Of a stretch of DNA of 64,000 bases, positions 32,276-41,619 are shown piece by piece. This DNA comes from Salinisphaera sp052044135 (GTDB lineage: Bacteria > Pseudomonadota > Gammaproteobacteria > Nevskiales > Salinisphaeraceae): the NCBI RefSeq assembly GCF_052044135.1, contig NZ_JBQDYF010000003.1:62001-126000 (forward strand), in the 5' to 3' direction. The position numbers and the translations under genes are program-made. The notes under the pieces were generated by a model. That model saw only the letters and a list, made by a program, of their open reading frames with translations. It made no database searches and was not told the origin of the DNA. Within the stretch, counting starts at the first letter, position 1. Every line of letters begins with the position of its first letter.

Positions 32276-33190
32276 ATGAGCGAAATCAGCATGCGTCAGC
32301 TGCTGGAAGCAGGCGTGCACTTTGGTCATCGCACGCGCTACTGGAACCCGAAGATGTCGCCTTACATCTTCGGTCACCGCAACAAGATTCATATCATCAA
32401 CCTTGAGCAGACCCTGCCGCTGATCAAGGATGCCTATAATTATATCAGCCGTCTGTCGGCCAACGGCGGCAGCATCATGTTTGTCGGCACCAAGCGCGCT
32501 GCGCGCGAGGCGATTGGCAAGCAGGCGCAGCGTGCCGGCATGCCGTTCGTCAACTACCGCTGGCTCGGCGGCATGCTGACCAACTTCAAGACGGTCAAGA
32601 ACTCGATCCAGCGCCTGCACGATCTCGAGAAGATGATCGAGGACGGCTCGATCCGCAAGCTCAACAAGCGCGAAGGCCTGGATCTGTACCGCGAGCGTGA
32701 CAAGCTTGAACGTTCGATCGGCGGCATCAAGGAAATGACCAGCTTGCCGGATGCGTTGTTCGTGATCGACGTCGGCTTCGAGAAGATCGCGATCGACGAA
32801 GCGCGCAAGCTGGGTATCCCGGTCGTGGCCGTGGTCGACACCAATTGCTCGCCCGAAGGCATCGATGTCGTCATTCCGGGTAACGACGATGCCATCCGCG
32901 CGATTCGTATCTACAGCGAGATGGTGGCCGACGCCGTGCTCGCCGGCCGTGGCAGCAAGGGCGATTTCTCGGGCGAGGAGGAAAACCTCGTCGAGACGCA
33001 GGCGGACGGCCAGGCACACGAGCCGGGCAAGCCGGCCGAAGCCCAGGAGGCGAGCAAGGTGACCCAGAACACGGTCATCCAGGAATCGCAGGGCGAGGCC
33101 GAGCCGCGGGCGACCGCGGCGTTGGGCGACGTCGCCTCGGTGCCGGCCGAAGAGCCTGCCAAGGCCGATCCGAACAAGGCGGATCAGTAG
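32276..33190 (+). CDS. rpsB: 30S ribosomal protein S2, with C-terminal extension
   Basis: 304 residues. The S2 core (MSEISMRQLLEAGVHFGHRT through ADAVLAGRG) matches the family. About 70 further residues rich in Glu, Ala, Pro and Gln extend the C-terminus beyond the roughly 240 residues of E. coli S2; they look disordered and acidic. GGAGA lies six bases before the ATG at 32276; the frame is open upstream but over the leader. Followed by tsf after a strong hairpin. Confidence 0.96.
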   Translation: MSEISMRQLLEAGVHFGHRTRYWNPKMSPYIFGHRNKIHIINLEQTLPLIKDAYNYISRLSANGGSIMFVGTKRAAREAIGKQAQRAGMPFVNYRWLGGMLTNFKTVKNSIQRLHDLEKMIEDGSIRKLNKREGLDLYRERDKLERSIGGIKEMTSLPDALFVIDVGFEKIAIDEARKLGIPVVAVVDTNCSPEGIDVVIPGNDDAIRAIRIYSEMVADAVLAGRGSKGDFSGEEENLVETQADGQAHEPGKPAEAQEASKVTQNTVIQESQGEAEPRATAALGDVASVPAEEPAKADPNKADQ

Positions 33191-33214
33191 GCCTGCCCGC
33201 CGCACGGCACTCAA

Positions 33215-33237
33215 GGCAGCCGGCGTGGCCGGCTGCC
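33215..33237 (+). terminator. hairpin between rpsB and tsf
   Basis: GGCAGCCGGC (33215-33224) pairs perfectly with GCCGGCTGCC (33228-33237) over a 3-base loop, with no T tract. Probably a partial attenuator or mRNA-stabilising stem between the two genes. Confidence 0.55.
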
Positions 33238-33279
33238 GCGTTGACGGATTAACAACGACCGAATTTCTGGAGAATCGAC

Positions 33280-34161
33280 ATGGCAATCAGTGCCTCCCTG
33301 GTCAAGGAACTGCGCGAGCGTACCGGCGCCGGCATGATGGAGTGCAAGAAGGCGCTGCAGGCGACCGACGGCGATATCGACGCCGCGGCCGAGAACATGC
33401 GCCGTGAGGGGCTCGCCAAGGCCGACAAGAAGGCAGGCCGCGTGGCGGCCGAGGGCCGCATTGCAAGTGCCACCTCGGCCGACGACACCGCGGCGGTGTT
33501 GGTCGAGGTGAACTGCGAAACCGACTTCGTGGGCAAGAACGAAGCGTTCATCGAATTCGCCGATCAGGTCGCCCGGCTGGTGCTCGAAAAGCAGCCCGCG
33601 GATGTGAACGCGCTGGGTGATATGGACCTGGGCGGCGAGACCGTCGAGGACAAGCGGCGCGCCCTGATTTCCAAGCTCGGCGAGAAGATCACGGTGCGCC
33701 GGTTCGAGCGGGTCGACGCTGCCGAAGGTCGCATCGATGTGTATTCGCACGGGGCGCGCATCGCCTCCGCGGTGGCCGTGTCCGGCGGCGACGACGAGCT
33801 GCTGCGCGACCTGGCGATGCACGTGGCGGCTTCGGCGCCGGCACATCTTTCCACCGAGGATGTGCCCGAAGAGCGTCGCAACGCCGAGAAGGAAATTCTG
33901 ATGGCGCAAGCCCGCGATTCCGGCAAGCCGGAGGAGATCATCGAGAAGATGGTCGAGGGGCGGCTGAGGAAGTTCCTCGGTGAGATCACGCTGATGGGGC
34001 AGCCCTTCGTCAAGGATCCCGACCTGACGGTCGAGAAGCTGGTATCCCAGCGCGGCGCGAAGATCGAGTCGTACGCCCGCCTTGAAGTGGGCGAGGGTAT
34101 AGAGAAGAAAGAAGAGGACTTCGCGGCCGAAGTTCGCGCACAGGCCGAAAAGACGGCCTGA
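33280..34161 (+). CDS. tsf: translation elongation factor Ts
   Basis: 293 residues. Guanine nucleotide exchange factor for EF-Tu. N-terminal UBA-like domain with LVKELRERTGAGMMECKKAL, core motif VNCETDFVGKN, then the dimerisation region. GGAGAATC precedes the ATG. Cotranscribed with rpsB, ended by a clear terminator. Confidence 0.97.
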   Translation: MAISASLVKELRERTGAGMMECKKALQATDGDIDAAAENMRREGLAKADKKAGRVAAEGRIASATSADDTAAVLVEVNCETDFVGKNEAFIEFADQVARLVLEKQPADVNALGDMDLGGETVEDKRRALISKLGEKITVRRFERVDAAEGRIDVYSHGARIASAVAVSGGDDELLRDLAMHVAASAPAHLSTEDVPEERRNAEKEILMAQARDSGKPEEIIEKMVEGRLRKFLGEITLMGQPFVKDPDLTVEKLVSQRGAKIESYARLEVGEGIEKKEEDFAAEVRAQAEKTA

Positions 34162-34175
34162 TCGCGCCAGCCGAC

Positions 34176-34209
34176 AAGCCGGTTGCCATGGGGCGGCCGG
34201 CTTTTTTTT
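34176..34209 (+). terminator. intrinsic terminator after tsf
   Basis: AAGCCGG (34176-34182) pairs with CCGGCTT (34197-34203), followed by a run of eight T residues. Separates the rpsB-tsf unit from pyrH. Confidence 0.85.
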
Positions 34210-34289
34210 GCTCGGTGTCACTGCGGGTTGTTCGCCGCGTTGTGACATAATTCGCCGGTTTGAACGCGACCGACCAGGACAATCCGCCC

Positions 34290-35039
34290 ATGACCGACAA
34301 ACCGACGCCGAGCTACCGCCGCATCCTGCTCAAGCTCAGTGGTGAGGCCTTGATGGGGGGCGCGGATTTCGGTATTGCGGCGGAAGTGGTCGAGCGCCTC
34401 GCGATGGAGATTCGCGAACTGGTCGAGGCGCGGGTACAGGTCGCCCTGGTTGTCGGCGGCGGCAATATATTTCGCGGCATCGGCCTGGCGGGGCGCGGGA
34501 TGGACCGGGTCACCGGTGATCAGATGGGCATGCTGGCCACCGTCATCAACGCGCTTGCGCTGCAGGATGCGGTCGAGCACGCCGGGTTGAATGCCCGCGT
34601 CATGTCGGCGGTCCGGATCAATCAGGTGTGTGAGGATTATATTCGCCGACGTGCGATCCGCCATCTGGAGAAGGGGCGTGTGGTGATCTTCGCCGCCGGT
34701 ACCGGCAACCCGTTCTTCACCACCGATTCGGCGGCCAGCCTGCGTGCGATCGAGATCAATGCCGATCTCATGTTGAAGGCGACCAAGGTCGATGGTATTT
34801 ACAGCGCAGACCCGTTTACCGACGACAATGCGCTTCGCTATACCCATTTGACTTACGATGAAGTCATAGACCAGCGCCTGGCCGTGATGGATACCACCGC
34901 GATCGTGTTGTGCCGCGACAATGGCATGCCATTGCGGGTGTTCGACATCAATCGGCCGGGCGACTTGATGCGCATCGCCCGGGGGGCCGAGGACGTCGGT
35001 ACCCTGGTCGATAACAATACGACGAGAGCCAATCGATGA
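34290..35039 (+). CDS. pyrH: UMP kinase
   Basis: 249 residues of the amino acid kinase family. Phosphorylates UMP to UDP. Motifs: ILLKLSGEALMG, VVGGGNIFRG, the RVTGDQMGMLATVINALAL helix region and AAGTGNPFFTTDSAA. The ATG at 34290 is preferred (MTDKPTPSYRRI) over an in-frame TTG ten codons upstream. The stop overlaps the frr start (ATGA). Confidence 0.96.
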   Translation: MTDKPTPSYRRILLKLSGEALMGGADFGIAAEVVERLAMEIRELVEARVQVALVVGGGNIFRGIGLAGRGMDRVTGDQMGMLATVINALALQDAVEHAGLNARVMSAVRINQVCEDYIRRRAIRHLEKGRVVIFAAGTGNPFFTTDSAASLRAIEINADLMLKATKVDGIYSADPFTDDNALRYTHLTYDEVIDQRLAVMDTTAIVLCRDNGMPLRVFDINRPGDLMRIARGAEDVGTLVDNNTTRANR

Positions 35040-35593
35040 TCGACGATATCCACGACGACGCCAACAAACGCATGGCGAAGACCATCAGCGTCATGCGTGA
35101 TAACTTCTCCAAGATACGCACCGGCCGCGCCAGCACCAGCCTGCTCGATCACGTGACGGTCGATTACTACGGTGTCGAAGTGCCGTTGAATCAGGCCGCC
35201 AACGTGGCCACCGAGGATGCCCGCACCCTTTCCATCATGCCCTATGAAAAGACCATGGTGCAGAAGATCGAAAAGGCGATCATGACCGCTGATCTGGGCC
35301 TCAACCCGTCCACCGCCGGCCAGGTCATCCGGGTCGTGCTGCCGCCGCTGACCGAGGAGCGGCGCCGCGATCTGGTCAAGGTAATCCGGCAGGAGGCCGA
35401 GGACGCCCGGGTCGCCGTGCGCAACGTACGCCGCGATGCCAACGCGGACCTGAAGGAACTGGTCAAGGAAAAAGAGATCACGGAAGACGACCAGCACGAC
35501 GGCGAGGTCCGTATCCAGAAGCTGACCGATCAGCATATCGAGCATATCGACAGCCTGCTCCAGGAGAAGGAGCAGGAACTGATGACGGTCTGA
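35036..35593 (+). CDS. frr: ribosome recycling factor
   Basis: 185 residues, the normal length. Splits post-termination ribosomes together with EF-G. The family signatures LRTGRAS-like IRTGRASTSLLD and VVLPPLTEERRRDLVK are present. Translationally coupled to pyrH; uppS begins 14 bases later. In E. coli dxr lies between frr and uppS; it is not here. Confidence 0.97.
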   Translation: MIDDIHDDANKRMAKTISVMRDNFSKIRTGRASTSLLDHVTVDYYGVEVPLNQAANVATEDARTLSIMPYEKTMVQKIEKAIMTADLGLNPSTAGQVIRVVLPPLTEERRRDLVKVIRQEAEDARVAVRNVRRDANADLKELVKEKEITEDDQHDGEVRIQKLTDQHIEHIDSLLQEKEQELMTV

Positions 35594-35607
35594 TCGGCGC
35601 GCGGCAG

Positions 35608-36327
35608 ATGAGCACTCCAGAACATGTGGCCGTGGTCATGGACGGCAACGGTCGCTGGGCCAGCCGGCGCGGGCTGCCGCGAGCGGCCGGGCACCGGGCC
35701 GGCGCCAAGATCGCGCACGAGATCGTGGAGACGGCGTCGAAGGCCGGCGTGGGGGCGCTCACGCTGTTCGCCTTTTCCAGCGAGAACTGGAAGCGTCCGC
35801 GGCCCGAGGTTCGTCTGCTCATGGATCTGTTGCGACGCACCATCCGCAAGGAGCTGGCGTCGCTGGATGCCAACAATGTCTGCATGCACTTCATCGGCAA
35901 TCGAACACGGTTTTCCGCGGCGCTGGCCAACGAAATGCAGTCGGCCGAACAGCGCACGGCCGGCAATACCGGCCTGCAATTGTTGATTGCCGTGGACTAT
36001 GGCGGTCGCTGGGACATCGTCGAGCGGGCCCGCGACCTGGCCCGTGCCTGCGGCCGGGGCGAAATCGACGCCGACTCGATCACCGAAGAGTATTTCAACC
36101 GGGGTTTGAGTCTGGGCCCGTTCGGCCCACCGGACCTGTTCATCCGCACCGGCGGTGAGCGGCGCATCAGCAATTTCCTGCTGTGGGACCTGGCCTACAG
36201 CGAGCTTTATTTCACGGACGTGCTCTGGCCCGACTTCGGCCCGGAGCAACTCTACGACGCACTCGACTGGTACAGCGGCCGCAACCGACGTTTCGGCAGT
36301 CTTGCGGCGCCAGCGGCCCAGCGCTGA
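35608..36327 (+). CDS. uppS: undecaprenyl diphosphate synthase
   Basis: 239 residues, cis-prenyltransferase. Condenses isopentenyl diphosphate with farnesyl diphosphate to make the C55 carrier for peptidoglycan and O-antigen. Conserved regions: VVMDGNGRWA, GHRAGAK, TLFAFSSENWKRP, and IRTGGERRISNFLLW near the C-terminus. Only three bases separate it from cdsA. It requires isoprenoid precursors although no MEP gene is found in the window. Confidence 0.97.
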   Translation: MSTPEHVAVVMDGNGRWASRRGLPRAAGHRAGAKIAHEIVETASKAGVGALTLFAFSSENWKRPRPEVRLLMDLLRRTIRKELASLDANNVCMHFIGNRTRFSAALANEMQSAEQRTAGNTGLQLLIAVDYGGRWDIVERARDLARACGRGEIDADSITEEYFNRGLSLGPFGPPDLFIRTGGERRISNFLLWDLAYSELYFTDVLWPDFGPEQLYDALDWYSGRNRRFGSLAAPAAQR

Positions 36328-36330
36328 GGC

Positions 36331-37161
36331 ATGCTCGGCACCCGGGTTCTCACGGCCGCGGTGGCACTGCCGCTGGCGGTACTCGCGATTCTGTTTCTGC
36401 CGCCCATGGGCCTGGCGGTGGCGGTGGGCGCGCTGATGCTGGCCGGCGCCTGCGAGTGGGCGGCGCTGGCCGGGCTGGCGATGCGCGGGCGAGCCGTATT
36501 CGTGGTCGCAGCCGCGGTTGTCATGGCGCTGGCGCTCGGTCTGAGCGAGGCGGACGGCCCGGTATCTTCCGATGGCCTGGTCCTCGGGCTGGCGGCTGTT
36601 TTCTGGGTGGGCGCGATCGGGCTCGTGGTCCGGTTTCCGGCGCGCTGGCATGCCACGCTCGGCCGGCGACCAGTGGCGCTCGTGGTCGGCCTGATCGTGC
36701 TGGCCGCGCCGGTGGTGGCGGTTGCGTACATCGACCAGGCCGATCAGGGGCCGTTGCTGGTGTTGCTGCTGTGTCTGATGATCTGGGGTGCCGACACCGG
36801 CGCTTATGTGGCGGGGCGCACGCTCGGGCGGCACAAGCTGGTGCCGCGTGTCAGCCCCGGCAAGACGATCGAGGGCGCCGCCGGTGGGCTGGCGACGGCA
36901 ATGATCCTCGGCGCGCTCGGCGCGTTAGTGCTGGGGCTGGACGGCTGGCGTACACTCGGCGTGGCGTTGCTCGGGGCTTGGATCGCGACGATTTCGATCG
37001 TGGGCGATCTGACCATCAGCATGTTCAAGCGCTCGGCCGGCGTGAAAGACAGCGGGCGTCTGTTTCCGGGCCATGGCGGGGTGCTCGATCGCCTCGACAG
37101 CATGCTTGCGGCCGCCCCGTGGTTTGTCATCGGCCTGCACTTGGTGCTGCTGGCGGCTTGA
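36331..37161 (+). CDS. cdsA: phosphatidate cytidylyltransferase
   Basis: 276 residues, integral membrane protein with about eight hydrophobic segments. Makes CDP-diacylglycerol from phosphatidate and CTP. The CdsA signature is visible in the C-terminal half: SPGKTIEGAAGG, then FKRSAGVKDSGRLFPGHGGVLDRLDS. Third gene after frr and uppS. In Pseudomonas dxr follows; here 124 non-coding bases lead to rseP. Confidence 0.95.
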   Translation: MLGTRVLTAAVALPLAVLAILFLPPMGLAVAVGALMLAGACEWAALAGLAMRGRAVFVVAAAVVMALALGLSEADGPVSSDGLVLGLAAVFWVGAIGLVVRFPARWHATLGRRPVALVVGLIVLAAPVVAVAYIDQADQGPLLVLLLCLMIWGADTGAYVAGRTLGRHKLVPRVSPGKTIEGAAGGLATAMILGALGALVLGLDGWRTLGVALLGAWIATISIVGDLTISMFKRSAGVKDSGRLFPGHGGVLDRLDSMLAAAPWFVIGLHLVLLAA

Positions 37162-37177
37162 CCGCGGCGCCAGACAA

Positions 37178-37186
37178 TTATCCACA
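37178..37186 (+). promoter_or_regulatory. single perfect DnaA-box sequence
   Basis: TTATCCACA, identical to the E. coli consensus DnaA box, in the cdsA-rseP gap. A single box without a cluster is not an origin. It could be a chance match or part of DnaA-linked control of rseP. Confidence 0.35.
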
Positions 37187-37285
37187 CCGTCTCAGCGGTT
37201 GATCAGGGGTAGGATGCGTTACGAAGACCGACGGTATGGCTTGTCCCGGTGTGCCTGCCTGCAATCACTGGCGGGGTGTTAGCCC

Positions 37286-38647
37286 ATGACGCAGGGGTTG
37301 ATCTCGGCCGCGGCCTTCGCCGTTGCCATTGGCATCCTGGTTTCGATCCACGAGTTCGGTCATTACTGGGTGGCACGCCGTCTCGGCGTGCGTGTGCTGC
37401 GCTATTCGATCGGTTTCGGTCGCAAGATCGTCGGCTGGACCAGCCGCAAGACCGGCATCGAGTACTGGCTGGCCGCGATTCCACTGGGCGGCTACGTGAA
37501 GATGCTGGACGAGCGCGAGGCGCCCGTGGCCGACGCCGAGAAGCGCTACGCGTTCAATCGCGTGCATCCCTGGCGCCGGATCGCAATCGTCGCGGCGGGC
37601 CCCGGTGTGAACATCCTGTTCGCCATCGCCGCCTATTGGCTGGTGCTGTTGCTGGGCGTGCCCGGCGTCAAGCCGATCCTGGGCACGCCGGAGGTCGGCA
37701 CGCCTGCGGCGCGCGCCGGATTCCACGTCAAGGATCGCGTGGTCGCATTGGCCGGCCAGTCGATCGACGACTGGCAGGGTCTGCGTTTGGCGCTGATCGA
37801 ACGCGGGCTGGATGGCAAGCCGGTCCAGGTCACCGTGAAAACCCCCGAGGGCACGACACGGCGGCTCACGCTCGATCTGACTCACGCCCCGAGCGATCCG
37901 GAGAAATTGTTCAAACAGGTGGGGTTGACGCTGTATCAGCCGCCGGCGACGCCTCGCATCGGCCAGATTGAGCCCGGCTCGCCGGCTTCCCGCTCGACCC
38001 TGGCGCGGGGCGACGCCGTGCTGTCGGTTGACGGCCAGCCGGTGGATTCGCCGCAGGCACTCGTGGATGCGGTACGTGCGCACCCGGGCCAGCGCGTGAA
38101 CATGAAGATCCGTCGTGATGGGCGCACGCAGGAGATTCATATCCGGCTGGCCCAGCGCAAGACCGCCAAGGGCGGGCAGATCGGGCATCTCGGTGCCGCC
38201 ATTACGGTGGACCCGGCCGCATGGCAATCGATGCAGACCGTGCATCGGCTCGGTCCACTGGCCGCAATCCCCGCGGCGGTGCACAAGACCTGGGAACTCT
38301 CGGCCCTGTCCGTGCGTCTGATCGGGCGGATGATCATGGGACAGATTTCCTGGCATAACGTGGGGGGGCCGATTCAGATCGCCACCTACGCCGGCCAGAC
38401 AGCCCAGATCGGGCTGGTGGCCTTCATTAGTTTTCTGGCTTTCATCAGCGTCAACCTGGCGCTCATAAACCTGTTGCCAATCCCGGTGTTAGACGGGGGG
38501 CATCTTCTGTATTATGCGATCGAATGGATTCGGGGGCGGCCCCTATCCGAGGCCGTTCAGGCCGCGGGCCAGCAGGCGGGCATGGTCGCGTTGCTGATGT
38601 TGATGGCCTTGGCTTTCTATAACGATATCCTGCGCTTGCTCGGGTAG
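37286..38647 (+). CDS. rseP: RIP metalloprotease RseP (site-2 protease)
   Basis: 453 residues, inner membrane. Zinc site HEFGH near residue 22 in the first membrane segment; the second site, NLLPIPVLDGGHLL, is in the last third; two PDZ domains lie between (about 110-300). Cleaves the anti-sigma factor RseA within the membrane in the sigma-E envelope stress response, and clears signal peptides. Sits just before bamA, as is usual. It is the last of the lipid/protease genes before the outer membrane assembly gene. Confidence 0.96.
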   Translation: MTQGLISAAAFAVAIGILVSIHEFGHYWVARRLGVRVLRYSIGFGRKIVGWTSRKTGIEYWLAAIPLGGYVKMLDEREAPVADAEKRYAFNRVHPWRRIAIVAAGPGVNILFAIAAYWLVLLLGVPGVKPILGTPEVGTPAARAGFHVKDRVVALAGQSIDDWQGLRLALIERGLDGKPVQVTVKTPEGTTRRLTLDLTHAPSDPEKLFKQVGLTLYQPPATPRIGQIEPGSPASRSTLARGDAVLSVDGQPVDSPQALVDAVRAHPGQRVNMKIRRDGRTQEIHIRLAQRKTAKGGQIGHLGAAITVDPAAWQSMQTVHRLGPLAAIPAAVHKTWELSALSVRLIGRMIMGQISWHNVGGPIQIATYAGQTAQIGLVAFISFLAFISVNLALINLLPIPVLDGGHLLYYAIEWIRGRPLSEAVQAAGQQAGMVALLMLMALAFYNDILRLLG

Positions 38648-38659
38648 CGGAGCTCAATT

Positions 38660-41008
38660 ATGAATGGAGTGGTGAAGCGTGCGGCAGGCGCGCTCTTGGT
38701 CATGTATGCGGCAGGCGCGTGGGCGCAGTCGTATGACTTCCAGATCGGCAATATCAAGGTCGAGGGCGTGCAGCGGCTGGAGCCGGGCACGGTCCTGACC
38801 TATCTGCCGGTCTCGGTCGGTGACCAGATGACCGAGGCGCGCGCGCAGCAGTCGATTCGCGCGCTTTATGACTCGGGCCTGTTCCAGAACGTGGCCCTGG
38901 ACCGGCGTGGCAACACCCTGATCGTGAATGTGTCCGAGCGACCGGAGATCGCCAGCTTCAAGATCGAGGGCAACAAGGCGATCGGCGGCAAGAAGCTCAA
39001 GAAGGCCCTCAAGAAGCAGGGGCTGGCGCAGGGCGAGCTGTACAAGCGTTCGCTGCTGGACTCGCTGCAGCAGGAGCTGCGACGCCAGTACTACGCCAAC
39101 GGCTACTACAGCGTGAAGATCCACACCCACGTCAAGCACCTCGGTAATAACCGGGTGGCGATCGACATCAAGGTCAAGGAAGGCCCGATCGCGTCCATCA
39201 AGGACATCAACATCATCGGTAACCACCAGTTTTCCGATGATCAGCTCAAGAGCGTGTTCAAGCTGAAGTCGCACAAGCCGTTCTATACCCACCCGCTGAC
39301 GTTCTGGAAGCATCCGGATCGTTACTCGCGCGAGAAGCTGGTGGGCGATCTGGAATCGCTGAATTCCTATTATCAGAACCGTGGCTATATCCGTTTCAAT
39401 GTCACCTCGGTTCAGGTGTCGTTGTCGCCCGACAAGAAGAACGTCTTCATTACGATCAACGTCGATGAAGGGGCCCAGTACAAGATCAAGAACTACAAGT
39501 TCGCCGGCGACATGATCGTGCCGGAAGCTACGCTGCAACGGCTGGTCAAGGTCAAGGATGGCCAGATCTTCTCGCGCAAGAAGGTGCAGGATTCCGTCAA
39601 GGCGATTACCTCCGGCATGGCCGATTTCGGTTATGCCTTCGCCAATGTCGATCCGCTGACGAAGATTAACGACAAGAAAAAGACTGTTGATCTGACCTTC
39701 TACGTCAACCCCGGGAAACGGACCTATGTCCGCAACATTATCTTCAGCGGCAATTCGAAGACCAACGACAAGACGCTCCGACGCGAGATGCGTCAGTTCG
39801 AGGGCGCGCCGTATTCGCGGCGTGCGGTGCAACGCTCGCGCACCCGTCTGGCGCGCCTGCCGTTCATGCAGGACGTCAAGGTCAATACCAAGAAAGTGCC
39901 CGGTTCCGACGACCTGGTGGATGTCGACTACAACGTCACCGAACGCGCGGCCGGGCAGATCAACGCGGGTATCGGTTATTCCAACTCGGAAGGCTTCCTG
40001 ATCAATGGCGGCGTGAAGCACACGAACTTCCGCGGCACGGGCGACACCATCCAGCTCAATGCCCAGACCAACTCCTATGCAAAAAGTGTTTCGGGCAGCT
40101 TCACCAATCCTTACTTCACCCCCGAGGGCGTCTCACGCACGATCTCCGGGTTCTATCGCAAGACCAGCCAACTGGTGCGAACCGGCTCGAGTTTCGATCT
40201 CAACTCCATTGGCGGCGCCGTCACGTTCAATTTCCCGATCACCGAATATTCCAGCATTCGGGCCGGTCTGGGGGTCGAAGACAATCAAATCGCCTCGACC
40301 ATCAACAAGAATGGCAATCAGGTGGTGTCCGATCAGGTCGCCAAGTTCGTACGCGATAATGGCAAGAGCGCACTGACCTATGAGCTGCGTACCGGTTTCG
40401 ATCGCGATACGCGCAATCGTACCTATTTCGCGACGCGCGGTTCGGATACCAAGATATTGTTCAATATCAAGGGTCCGGGCTCTGATCTTGAGTATTACAA
40501 GGCGAGTATCGAGCACGAGCGCTATCTGCGTGTCGGCTCCTGGATTCCGAAATTGTCCGACAAGGTGGTGCTGCAGCTCGACGGCAAGATTGGCCAGACC
40601 GCGATCTGGGGCAAGGGCACGGATGTGCCGCCGTACGATAATTTCTTTGGCGGCGGCGCCCAGTCGGTGCGCGGTTTCCGAAACGGTGGGCTGGGGCCGC
40701 AGGATTCGTTCAACAACCCCTACGGTGGCCAGTTCCTGACCACATTGCAGACGGACCTGGTGATTCCGACGTTCCTCAAGTCGGATAACAAGACCACGCG
40801 CTTCAGTCTGTTCTACGACATGGGCAACGTGTACGCCAATGCTAGCGATTTCAACGCCGCGAAGATGGGCAAGTCGGCCGGTGTGGCATTCGATTGGTTT
40901 ACGCCTTTCTTCGGCTTGCTGCGGGTCAGCTACGCGCCGTATGTCAGCAAGGCCCAGCCCAGCGACAACATCAATCGGTTCCAGTTCTCCTTCGGCGCCA
41001 ATTTCTAG
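38660..41008 (+). CDS. bamA: outer membrane protein assembly factor BamA
   Basis: 782 residues. Signal peptide (about 1-22, ending AWAQ), five POTRA domains (about 25-430) and a C-terminal 16-stranded beta barrel ending in Phe (FGANF). The barrel has the conserved FGGGAQSVRGF stretch, containing the VRGF motif (usual form VRGF). It inserts outer membrane proteins as core of the BAM complex. Twelve bases after rseP; skp follows. Confidence 0.96.
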   Translation: MNGVVKRAAGALLVMYAAGAWAQSYDFQIGNIKVEGVQRLEPGTVLTYLPVSVGDQMTEARAQQSIRALYDSGLFQNVALDRRGNTLIVNVSERPEIASFKIEGNKAIGGKKLKKALKKQGLAQGELYKRSLLDSLQQELRRQYYANGYYSVKIHTHVKHLGNNRVAIDIKVKEGPIASIKDINIIGNHQFSDDQLKSVFKLKSHKPFYTHPLTFWKHPDRYSREKLVGDLESLNSYYQNRGYIRFNVTSVQVSLSPDKKNVFITINVDEGAQYKIKNYKFAGDMIVPEATLQRLVKVKDGQIFSRKKVQDSVKAITSGMADFGYAFANVDPLTKINDKKKTVDLTFYVNPGKRTYVRNIIFSGNSKTNDKTLRREMRQFEGAPYSRRAVQRSRTRLARLPFMQDVKVNTKKVPGSDDLVDVDYNVTERAAGQINAGIGYSNSEGFLINGGVKHTNFRGTGDTIQLNAQTNSYAKSVSGSFTNPYFTPEGVSRTISGFYRKTSQLVRTGSSFDLNSIGGAVTFNFPITEYSSIRAGLGVEDNQIASTINKNGNQVVSDQVAKFVRDNGKSALTYELRTGFDRDTRNRTYFATRGSDTKILFNIKGPGSDLEYYKASIEHERYLRVGSWIPKLSDKVVLQLDGKIGQTAIWGKGTDVPPYDNFFGGGAQSVRGFRNGGLGPQDSFNNPYGGQFLTTLQTDLVIPTFLKSDNKTTRFSLFYDMGNVYANASDFNAAKMGKSAGVAFDWFTPFFGLLRVSYAPYVSKAQPSDNINRFQFSFGANF

Positions 41009-41020
41009 GCTCGATACCTG

Positions 41021-41605
41021 ATGCGAACGAGGGTGCGGGCTCCTTGCTGGTTGGTGGTGGCGGCCCTGGTCGCGGTGCTCGGTGCCGGGGCGGTGCAGGC
41101 GCAACCGACCCGGCCGCCAGCCAGGATCGGGGTGGTCGATCTCGATCGGCTGGTGCGGGAATCGCCGCAGGCGCGGACGGCCAGGAAGAACATGGCCGAG
41201 CGGTTCGCCAAGCGCAAGCAGGCTCTGGAAAAGGCTTCGAATGCGCTCCAGGTCAAGATGGATCGGCTCAAGGACAAGGCGGATTCGATGAGTGACGATC
41301 AGCGCGATCAGCTGTCGGCCGCGATCCGTGACGCCAGGCACCAGCTCCAGCGCGAGCGGTCGCATTACAACGACGACGTCTCCGACGCCGAGCAGAAGGA
41401 GCTGGCCGTGATGCGCTCGGATCTGCGACAGGTGATCGACGATTACGCCAGGAACAATGGCTATGATCTGATCGTCGGAGACTCGGTGCTTTATGCCAGC
41501 GACTCGGTTGACATCACCAATGCCATACTGCGGCGACTGAAAAAGCAGGCGGCCGGTGACGCCAGGACAAATCACGCACCTACCAGCGCCCAAAAGACGA
41601 ATTGA
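41021..41605 (+). CDS. skp: periplasmic chaperone Skp/OmpH
   Basis: 194 residues. Signal peptide (about 1-27, ending VQAQ), then the beta start RIGVVDLDRLVRESPQ and a long charged coiled coil (about 60-140) typical of Skp, which holds unfolded outer membrane proteins in its tentacles. A C-terminal strand GYDLIVGDSVLYAS completes the body domain. Follows bamA by 12 bases, consistent with joint function in outer membrane protein delivery. Confidence 0.93.
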   Translation: MRTRVRAPCWLVVAALVAVLGAGAVQAQPTRPPARIGVVDLDRLVRESPQARTARKNMAERFAKRKQALEKASNALQVKMDRLKDKADSMSDDQRDQLSAAIRDARHQLQRERSHYNDDVSDAEQKELAVMRSDLRQVIDDYARNNGYDLIVGDSVLYASDSVDITNAILRRLKKQAAGDARTNHAPTSAQKTN

Positions 41606-41619
41606 ACGAGGAAAAAGCC

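Noticed and set aside
37178..37186. Replication origin at the DnaA box
   Set aside because: A single box with no AT-rich unwinding region, no box cluster and no dnaA/dnaN nearby.
37162..37285. A remnant of dxr between cdsA and rseP
   Set aside because: The 124 bases show no stretch resembling DXP reductoisomerase in any frame, so there is no pseudogene to call.
38654..41593. Minus-strand frames of 455 and 486 codons opposite bamA and skp
   Set aside because: Antisense shadows of bamA and skp; no ribosome-binding site or family similarity.
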